Source of the DNA: Metaphire vulgaris
Lineage: Eukaryota > Annelida > Clitellata > Crassiclitellata > Megascolecidae
Length of the DNA stretch: 64,000 nt
Direction of reading: 5' to 3'
NCBI GenBank assembly: GCA_018105865.1
Contig: JACLAT010000128.1
Coordinates: forward strand, 48,271-112,270
Position 1 is the stretch's first letter; each line of letters starts with the position of its first letter. This document shows, in pieces, positions 57,436-64,000 of this stretch. Under the pieces are notes generated by a model. That model saw nothing but the letters and a program-made list of their open reading frames with translations. It was not told the DNA's origin and did no database searches. The position numbers and the translations under genes were made by a program.

Positions 57436-57669
57436 AGAAGTTACATTTCTGAAATAGTCGGTTCATGACTAGACATACAATTTTCAAAGACAATCAACAT
57501 GGACTTACAAAGAGGCGTTCGTGTCTGACCAACTTTTTGGATTTTCTGAAAGAGATTTATGATAACCTGGATGAGGGCAAGATAGTATCTTTAGATTCTG
57601 CTAAAGCGTTTAATAAGGCCCCCATACAAGACTGGCTGCCAAATTAAAGTCCTGCGGAATAGGAGAGAC

Positions 57670-57850
57670 TAGTGTTTTTTGTGTGTGGGGGGGGGGAATT
57701 CACCCCAAAAGTTTTAAAATTCCCCCCCAAAAAATTTGTATATGTTGGCTTTGGGGATGGAAATCCCCCCCCCCCAAGCGTGGAGAGACAAATCTTGTCC
57801 CCCAAACATTTCAAACTACCCCCATGTCAAGGTGGCTAGAATAAACACTG
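57670..57850. mobile_element. hAT MITE, CAGTGTTTATTCTAGCC family
   Basis: Ends TAGTGTTTTTTGTGTGTGG (left end decayed) and GGCTAGAATAAACACTG; duplications GGAGAGAC (57662-57669) and GGAGAGAT (57851-57858). Confidence 0.8.
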
Positions 57851-58157
57851 GGAGAGATTATTCTCAGTTGGATGCGAAATTGGTTGATGGAAGAAGAAAA
57901 TATGCTGGCATCAGGGTTTGCATTCGCAATGGGCAACAGAGGAAGAAAAGACTTGGGAGCGATCGTCCACAGAAGTATGAATCCATCTTGACAATGCACC
58001 GAGGCAGCAGAAATGGCAGCCGGGTGTTAGGATTGATGAAAAGGATAATAACGAGCCGAAGCAAAGAGATAACGGCAAAACTATATAAGACATTAGCACG
58101 GTCTCATCTGAAATACTGTGTTCAGGCATAGAATCCTTTTTTACTTACTTACTTAGC

Positions 58158-58286
58158 ATGGTTTAAAGTGGCTTATAGAAGGCATTACTGACTGTGTGAA
58201 AGCCACTAGGGGCACTAACGGGGCTTGAACCCGATCCATCAGCCTGACGTTCCAGCACGTAACCCACTCTGCCATCTTCCGCCCCT
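58158..58286 (-). mobile_element. tRNA-derived SINE (GGGGCGGAAG family), full head
   Basis: On the minus strand: GGGGCGGAAGATGGCAGAGT (A box), TGATGGATCGGGTTCAAGCC (B box GGGTTCAAGCCCC), GTGCCCCTAGTGGCTTTCAC, AAGCCACTTTAAACC. It is inserted in a LINE whose frame resumes after it. Confidence 0.75.
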
Positions 58287-58425
58287 TTTTGAAAGAGATA
58301 TATTGAGATTTTATAAAATGTTCGAAGACGAGCAATAAAGACGGTCAATGGATGCCATAATAATTTAAGACCGGTCAGCGAAGAAGAAGGACTTCAATAT
58401 TGTCGAGTGACAACGTTAGAATTAC

Positions 58426-58503
58426 GATTAGTCTTGGCTTCAGATCTGATTCGCCGATATAGCCTAAGCTACCAGCGAATCAGAACTGACGCCAAGACTA
58501 ATC
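58426..58503. repeat. 78-nt hairpin with 29-bp stem
   Basis: GATTAGTCTTGGCTTCAG ATCTGATTCGC (58426-58454) pairs with 58475-58503 at 27 of 29 positions around a 20-base loop. Its dimensions resemble a microRNA precursor, but it lies at the decayed end of a LINE and may be a local inversion-duplication. Confidence 0.6.
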
Positions 58504-58509
58504 CTAAGA

Positions 58510-59045
58510 ATCAATATTCAACGGAATATTGCCGACTGCTGACTGCGTCTCGTTAATTGGTCAAAACTGGCAGACATCAAGGAAATACTAAAGTCAGCAC
58601 CCGCTGAATGTATAACTGACTGACACAAAGACGACTTCGTGAGACTCATCTAATGAGTCGTTAGGCAAGAACTGTATTGTCTTCTACGACCTGACGATAA
58701 TGACATTTCTCAAGCAGCATTCCTAGAACCAAATACAGGTATTAGCAAATTTCAAATAAAACCTTCATTTCTCCGCTTCATCGTATACTGTGTTTTGGCT
58801 TCACTGCTAGTCAAAAATAAATCATTTATTCATTCAGTCAGTCGTTCAGTCGTTCATCAATTCATTATTTCATTCATTTTGCAGCTCAATTCTAGATGAC
58901 TGTCGTGATGTTATTAATGGTTGTTGTAACCGTAGTAGTAATAAATTGTAATAGTAGCATCAGTTGTTGCTGTAGGCTTATATGTTATAGTAATTGTAGT
59001 GTTGGTAGTATTAACTGTAGCAGGATTTGTTGCTTTTGTAGTTAT
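58510..59045. other. no recognisable gene
   Basis: Low-complexity TAGTAAT/GTTGTAG stretches at 58905-59045; possible degraded LINE sequence before that. Confidence 0.45.
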
Positions 59046-59049
59046 TGTG

Positions 59050-59204
59050 CAGTGCTTATTATAGGTCTTCTCTGGGAGAATCTCCCAAGTTTGAATTTTC
59101 AAAATTTTTGACATTTTGGCAAGTAGTATGACCTCCTCAATGTCTGCCCCCCCAAAAAAAATAGTTAAACTCCCTCAATGTCTAGGTGGCTAGAATAGCC
59201 ACTG
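59050..59204. mobile_element. hAT MITE, CAGTGCTTATTATAGG family
   Basis: Ends CAGTGCTTATTATAGG and GGCTAGAATAGCCACTG, flanked by GTTATTGTG on both sides (59041-59049, 59205-59213; nine bases identical, one more than the usual eight). Confidence 0.75.
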
Positions 59205-59218
59205 GTTATTGTGCAGTT

Positions 59219-59611
59219 CAGAGGTCGGCAAACTCTTTCTTTAAAGGGTCGCATGAGACTTAACGCCAGGCTGCATAAAAAGCCAAAATGTTTAGAAATT
59301 AAAGTGGGAAAAATAATAGTTTTAAATACATTTACGGAATCCATTATTGCAATGTCATAATACGATGCAATAACTTGCGATTATATTTTTTCCTTGACAA
59401 GACGTTTTGGAAAAGTTGGAGGTGCGATCGTTCTTTAGCCCGAGCGCTGCCAACCTTTCTAAGATTTTTAAATAAAGGGCCATGTTTTCGTTAAATAATT
59501 TCAAACTATCTCCTTTTCTGCCCGTCGTATGCATGTTTTAAAATGATCGCGGCCCGTATGGAACCCGGTAGGGCCGCATGTGGCTCGCGCGCCGTAGTTT
59601 GTCCACACCTG
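59219..59611. mobile_element. Charlie-like hAT MITE
   Basis: Left end CAGAGGTCGGCAAACTCTTT, right end GTAGTTTGTCCACACCTG; GTGCAGTT (59211-59218) and GTGTAGTT (59614-59621) flank it with a two-base offset. GGGCCATGTTT and GGCCGCATGTGGCTCGCG blocks are typical of the hAT group with CAGxGGTxGGCAAACT ends. Confidence 0.72.
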
Positions 59612-59629
59612 ATGTGTAGTTGTTATAGG

Positions 59630-59809
59630 CAGTGGCGGCTCCAGGATTTGGCAAGTGGGGGGGCCGTTGGGGTGACAACTTCTAATCATGGGGGCCAACC
59701 ATTTGTTGTTAGGTATGTAGTATCAAGTATAGGGTCCCAACAGGGGCCTTTGGGGGGCCAGGCACTCAATGGGGGCACGGCCCCGGCGCCCCTAATGGAG
59801 CCGCCACTG
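59630..59809 (+). mobile_element. hAT MITE, CAGTGGCGGCTCCAGG family
   Basis: Ends CAGTGGCGGCTCCAGGATTT and AATGGAGCCGCCACTG; duplications GTTATAGG (59622-59629) and GTTATACT (59810-59817), 6 of 8 matching. Confidence 0.82.
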
Positions 59810-59819
59810 GTTATACTGT

Positions 59820-60875
59820 AGGGCAGATATTATTAGTTGCTATAACAGATGTGGTAGTTGCTATAGTAGCTAGTTGCTATAGTAGCTGTAGTATAATATG
59901 TGTACTAATCTTAATAATACTATTACCCTGTCTGTGATTTGACGAAATGAATGAAGGTTTTGTATTCTTAATAATAATTATCGTTATATTTTAATTGGAA
60001 ATGTATTCCTTGTAATTATAATTAATACTAAATGCATTTCAATCGTAGCAACGTTATCCACCGCTGTTTAAACTCAAACTAAAGAGACGCAAAAAGTAAA
60101 ATATCTGCTCACACTCAGTATGCGCCATGACGTACCCGTCAGGCTATAAGGGCCTAAATCCCTCCATGACAAATGCCAAATGCCAAGATTAATTATCAAA
60201 TTGCTTTTTCTAAATATCCGAAACTTCTGTGAAGCAACCTTTGGCTCTAAGATCCATTTATTTTCACGTTAATTCAGCCTAATTGCCGATTTTTCAAAAG
60301 AAGAATAATTGAAAAAGGAAGTGATCGGATACCCCACCCCAAAAAATCTGCATCTAGAGTGGAATGATTGGACGGGTGAAAGGCTAAGATGCAAAATTAT
60401 CCGCCCCCACCCAGTGGGGGTCGTTCCTACCACTGGGAAACCAAACTCCCGAAACCCCGACGAATAGAACGTGTTCTCGTATCCTAGATTCTCTAAAGAG
60501 AGAATTTCCAGCAAAATGAGATTCGAATCAAGAAAACTCATTTCGCTATAGGCAATTCGGTTTTAATAGCTGACAATTGTCGTACGACTACTGTACAGAG
60601 TGCCAGCAACGTACCTATTGTACCTACCGGTAATGCACATCCGCTACGTGTATGAACAGCTCTGCTCAATTCTTTCCCCCGCGGCCATTTGTTCTTTCCC
60701 CATTGCGTAATGCTGACGTTTTTAAAATTGGTCTTTGAGCAACAGCCGTACATAATACGTCTCAGCGCGTCTCGGTAAATAGCAAAGCGCTTTGTTCTTG
60801 AGGACGTAACTACGGAGCGTATATACGGTAGTAGCTACGGTAATAGAGTTCGCAAAACAGTGCATTGGCATTTCG
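59820..60875. other. no recognisable feature
   Basis: Two anonymous open frames on the minus strand (60269-60541, 60538-60753) have no known motif. Confidence 0.45.
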
Positions 60876-60886
60876 AAACGCTCCAG

Positions 60887-61074
60887 CAGTGTTTAATCTA
60901 GGCCGTTTCCGGGGGAAAATTGCCCTTCCCCCCGGAAATTTCAAATTCCCCTCCGGAAATTTTGGAATACTACATGGACTAACAGCGGCCCCTAGCAGAA
61001 TTCCCCCCGTCTTTGTCAGTCCCCCCGGCTTTTTCAGTTTCCCCCCGGAGTCCAGGAGTCTAGATTAAACACTG
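60887..61074. mobile_element. hAT MITE, CAGTGTTTAATCTAGGCC family
   Basis: Ends CAGTGTTTAATCTAGGCC and CTAGATTAAACACTG; perfect duplication CGCTCCAG (60879-60886, 61075-61082). Confidence 0.9.
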
Positions 61075-61082
61075 CGCTCCAG

Positions 61083-61796
61083 TGCTCGAAAACAGCTTTT
61101 TCTTCCAACATCAACTTGAAAGCCTATGACTGCGACGCTGAACAGACATCGCCTGAGAGAATTGAGGTGATCTGTTTCTTGGCAGGGGCGTATTCCTGCC
61201 ATCAGCATTTGAGGGGGGAGGATAGAATCATTTTTTTGCATTTACACATCCCATTGACAGGCTCAAAATAAAGATACAAGTCTTATTTCGATCATCACAA
61301 AATTCTGTTACGAAAACAACATTCAATAGAGTCTTGATCTGTAAGAAAAGCAATTTTACTGATTAATTATTATTGAATAAAAAACATGAGACGTTCTGAG
61401 ATTTCCCAGTGACAAATTTATCGTCGTTGTCCCGGTCACCCAACAGAGATCGCAGAGACCTTGTTTAACCAGGCTACGTCTAATCCGGGATGAAAGTTCC
61501 AGTCTATCCTTGTCATTATTTATCAGTGGGATAATAAAATGAACAGGTTCCCAAGTCTTTCCGTCTCGCAGTATGGTGGACCTGGCTCGAGATATGTCCG
61601 AGATATTGGGCCTTATCTTAGTTAGCTATTTCTATGAATCCAAAATGGCAGAGTCGTACTTGGACTCCAATAATAATTGTACCTAAAACCATTTATTTAA
61701 TAAATCGTGTCGCAAAAGCGAATCGTGCTGGCAAGCATTCCTAAAGTTCAAATTCACGAACTGAGTTTTATTGGCTGCATTATAGACTAATCACAC
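61083..61796. other. mostly unassigned; single MITE end
   Basis: CAGGGGCGTATTCCTGCCAT at 61186 looks like one hAT end without a partner. The rest has no signal. Confidence 0.4.
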
Positions 61797-61803
61797 GTTG
61801 AAC

Positions 61804-62039
61804 CAGTGGCGTAGCGTGACTTCTGGGGACTCTCGGGAGCCGGGGCATCCTTTATGGGGCCCCGGTTGACGAGCAAACAAAAGGTCATCGCCACAAAAAG
61901 GTCTTCGTTCGTCCACACTTCTTTAATAGTATTGACGAGCAAAAAAGGGTCGTCGTCCACCTCTTTCAGGCCCCCCTCTCGGGGCCAGGGGCTGTCTCCA
62001 AAGTGCCCCCTCTCCCGGCCCTCCCTCGTTACGCCACTG
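61804..62039. mobile_element. hAT MITE, CAGTGGCGTAGCGTG family
   Basis: Ends CAGTGGCGTAGCGTGAC and CCTCGTTACGCCACTG; GTTGAAC flanks both sides (61797-61803, 62040-62046). Two reversed cores (GACGAGCAAACAAAAGGTCA TC at 61869 and TTGACGAGCAAAAAAGGGTC at 61933) with similar neighbourhoods. Confidence 0.82.
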
Positions 62040-62179
62040 GTTGAACCAAATGAGTTCTTGTTCGAGTCGAGCTGCAAAGTTTAAATAAACGACATCGTCA
62101 TTCTGCGACGACTGCAGTCTAAAGTAAACAACAGGTAAAAATCACGCGAATTTACATAGCGCCATTGGGTAGTCAGGGA

Positions 62180-62350
62180 TATTTTACACTAACACCTCCC
62201 CAACACCCCCACCCCAATTTGGGCCTGACACCCGGAGCACCTTCCCCAAATCTTAGGTATTGGATGACATTTTTGCTTGACAGACATTTTGGCAGAGTAC
62301 TCCAGAATTCACGGACACCCCTTCAAATTGATAATCCTAGAAATAACTCT
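62180..62350. mobile_element. MITE fragment with core motif
   Basis: ACACCTCCCCAACACCCCCA, ATTTGGGCCTGACACCCGG and the core GATGACATTTTTGCTTGACA (62263) resemble 8425-8580 in reverse. No clean ends. Confidence 0.5.
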
Positions 62351-62354
62351 GGCT

Positions 62355-62654
62355 GTAGTACTGCAGTAGTTGGTTATTTCCGAACGCTTAAATCGCTCTC
62401 ACTAGTGCGTCCGTTTTTGTACCGGCTGCAATTATAAATTATTATAATTGAATTTTACGCTGCACTCATTACTGTCATCTTGTCGCTTGACTCAATATTC
62501 GAAGCAGAATGTTGCGATAAATGTTCAGTCGCATAATTGGTAATCTGCAAGACTGTCTCGTATAGATTGTACCGGTTGTATATTACGAAATGAACATGAA
62601 TTATGCTACTGTCAATACAGTCTGTGCTGAATGACTCCAATCGGGTTAAGTATG
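62355..62654. other. no recognisable feature
   Basis: No coding or element signal. Confidence 0.5.
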
Positions 62655-62662
62655 ATATAGTG

Positions 62663-63068
62663 CAGGGATGGGCAAAAGTGCGGCCCATGAGCGAATGCGG
62701 CCCTCGAAGCCATTTTGTGCGGCCCCCGACAGCGAGAAATATTGCATTAATGTGCGGCCCTCTAAAACATATGAAACATTTGCCAACGCCTCACTGGAAA
62801 ATTCAGCATTCAAATTGGATTTACACTTTGGCATTTGATCGTTAACTAGAAATAATGTTTTTAATATAGTTACTAACTTTTCTTCGACTTGACAGTCTTG
62901 GCTTGTTAATAATTTACGTATACTGAACAGTATATAATACGTTATGTTAAAGTCATTTTGAAGACTACTTAAAAATTTAATTCTAAATGCCGAAAAAAAT
63001 TGTGCGGTCCTCGGCTTTCGTCACAGACACTTTTGCGGCTCTCGAATAAAAATTTGTGCCCATCACTG
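62663..63068. mobile_element. Charlie-like hAT MITE, CAGGGATGGGCAA family
   Basis: Ends CAGGGATGGGCAAAAGTGCG and TTTGTGCCCATCACTG; perfect 8-bp duplication ATATAGTG (62655-62662, 63069-63076). GTGCGGCCC is repeated near the left end. Confidence 0.88.
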
Positions 63069-63076
63069 ATATAGTG

Positions 63077-63590
63077 GCTATACTTAGTATACTGCAATAA
63101 TCAATCATTAGCAATATTTAGAATCTGTATCTAAAAGCAACCAATTTGGCTCAAATTTATCTAAAAATGGATATAAAGTAGGCCTATATAGAAATAGCTG
63201 TTTTTATATTCCAACCATAGTTGTTTTAAGGTCCATCTATTGTTGTCCAATCTTTTAATACTTAATTAAGACTATTTCATGCATAAAATTCATATGTTCC
63301 AAACGTTAAGCCTAAATGACATTCGACGACGACGTTTTAAACTGCGGTTTTCCCAAAAACTTTGCAAAAAAGCGCGAATTCTGATTGGCTGTTGGTTTCT
63401 ATAGAGTGAGCAGGTGCCTACTAATTTTCTAAAGACGCAAAGTGTTCCTGAGCGATTACTGACAAGATGACGCTATGCGATTATTTTGCTGCATTGCGTC
63501 GCAAGTGATGCTGTTTCCGTTAATTTCATTCGTGAAATGTTTTTCTTTGTCTGCGCTTCTGGTTTCTATGGTGTTGATGTGACGTCATTT
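63077..63590. other. no recognisable feature
   Basis: AT-rich, no signal. Confidence 0.5.
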
Positions 63591-63592
63591 GG

Positions 63593-63712
63593 GGGGCGGA
63601 AGATGGTAGAGTGGGTTGCGTGCTGGGCGTCAGGCTGACGGAGCGGGTTCAAGACTCGTTAGTGCCCCTAGTGGATTTCACACAAGCAATGCCTTTATAA
63701 GCCACTTTAATC
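63593..63712 (+). mobile_element. tRNA-derived SINE (GGGGCGGAAG family)
   Basis: Head GGGGCGGAAGATGGTAGAGT (A box), GGAGCGGGTTCAAGACTCG (B box), body AGTGCCCCTAGTGGATTTCA and AAGCCACTTTAATCA. Same family as 58158, 46367, 25626, 24975 and 19886. Confidence 0.75.
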
Positions 63713-63743
63713 ACTTGCTACACTTACATTTCCTCATTTATAT

Positions 63744-64000
63744 TTTATCAGGGCCGCTTTTAAGCATTTGCAAGCAGTGCACATGCACAGGAGCCCCACA
63801 AAAAGGCCCCCGCAAATGGGAGTTATTTTTGCGTGAATAAACGTCAAAGTAGCTACTTATTTACCTGCATCAGTAGCAACTCTTAATTATCGAAACTATA
63901 ATATTGAATCTAAAATTTAGTATGTTATAATATATAGTCACAGTAGTTAACGTGCCGCATTTTCTTAAAATTTGGTATAAAAGTCTTCAGGCAAGAGATA
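63744..64000. other. possible MITE end, otherwise unassigned
   Basis: CAGGGCCGCTTTTAAGC at 63750 with GAGCCCCACAAAAAGGCCCC resembles a hAT-type end of the CAGGGCC group; no right end before the window closes. Confidence 0.35.

Larger units (their letters stand above)
57440..58470 (+). mobile_element. CR1-like LINE, RT region with nested insertions
   Basis: Bases 57468-57640 encode HTIFKDNQHGLTKRRSCLTN, FLDFLKEIYDNLDEGKIVSL and DSAKAFNKAP (first RT motif, catalytic Asp replaced by Asn in A-F-N). After the MITE (57670-57850), LDAKLVDGRRKYAGIRVCIR, GSRVLGLMKRIITSRSKEIT and KLYKTLARSHLKYCVQA follow. After a SINE (58158-58286), RRRAIKTVNGCHNNLRPVSE and a broken TLELR segment lead to a hairpin. 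Confidence 0.8.

Overview
The window reads as a piece of animal genome. It has spliced exons, extracellular CUB modules, non-LTR retrotransposons, SINEs derived from tRNA and 5S rRNA, hAT, mariner, Helitron and Mutator-like relics, very long microsatellites, and TTAGGG-type telomere-like arrays inside transposons. It is AT-rich and densely filled with short transposons. A marine invertebrate, possibly a non-vertebrate deuterostome, would fit, but the sequence alone does not fix the species. There are no bacterial-type operons.

The one host gene I can assemble runs on the + strand from 6374 to 17743. Three CUB domains are each split over an A exon and a B exon (6374-6549/6969-7134, 7485-7660/7934-8102, 11292-11467/11763-11928). 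They are followed by a Thr/Ser-rich stalk exon (14111-14206), a transmembrane exon (16182-16313) and a cytoplasmic tail rich in tyrosine motifs (17304-17743). The introns inside each CUB are phase 0 and all the others up to the tail are phase 1, so the modules can be duplicated or skipped without changing frame. The 5' end (signal peptide) was not found. A stop and an AATAAA lie just after the transmembrane exon, so a short-tailed form is possible. A decayed extra B exon lies at 6810. Weak candidates for other host exons lie at about 25960, 37191, 42612, 52200 and 52640.

The rest is mostly mobile DNA. I find about 25 short hAT-type elements with CAG...CTG ends, nearly all flanked by 8-bp target duplications. 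They include a SPIN-like element at 33777-34060, dimeric elements at 1738-2226 and 8825-9169, and longer hAT copies (9352, 12349, 15173, 27008) with arrays of short repeats under their ends; the first three keep only the C-terminal transposase region. A second group (24534, 35594, 46588, 49876, 55721) has ends starting mostly with GGT, inverted repeats built from short tandem units and, where clear, 9-bp target duplications; one contains a FLYWCH zinc-finger relic, which points to Mutator-like elements. LINE fragments, usually C-terminal, lie at 4.2, 6.1, 16.6, 18.3, 22, 26.9-28.2, 29.3, 30.7, 34.6, 35.9-37.1, 48, 51 and 57.4-58.5 kb.

Insertions are nested, and several empty sites survive in paralogous copies, so their order can be read. 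The most notable signal is a core of about 20 bp (consensus GATGACCTTTTTTGCTTGTC) that recurs roughly 20 times inside element families whose ends are unrelated.
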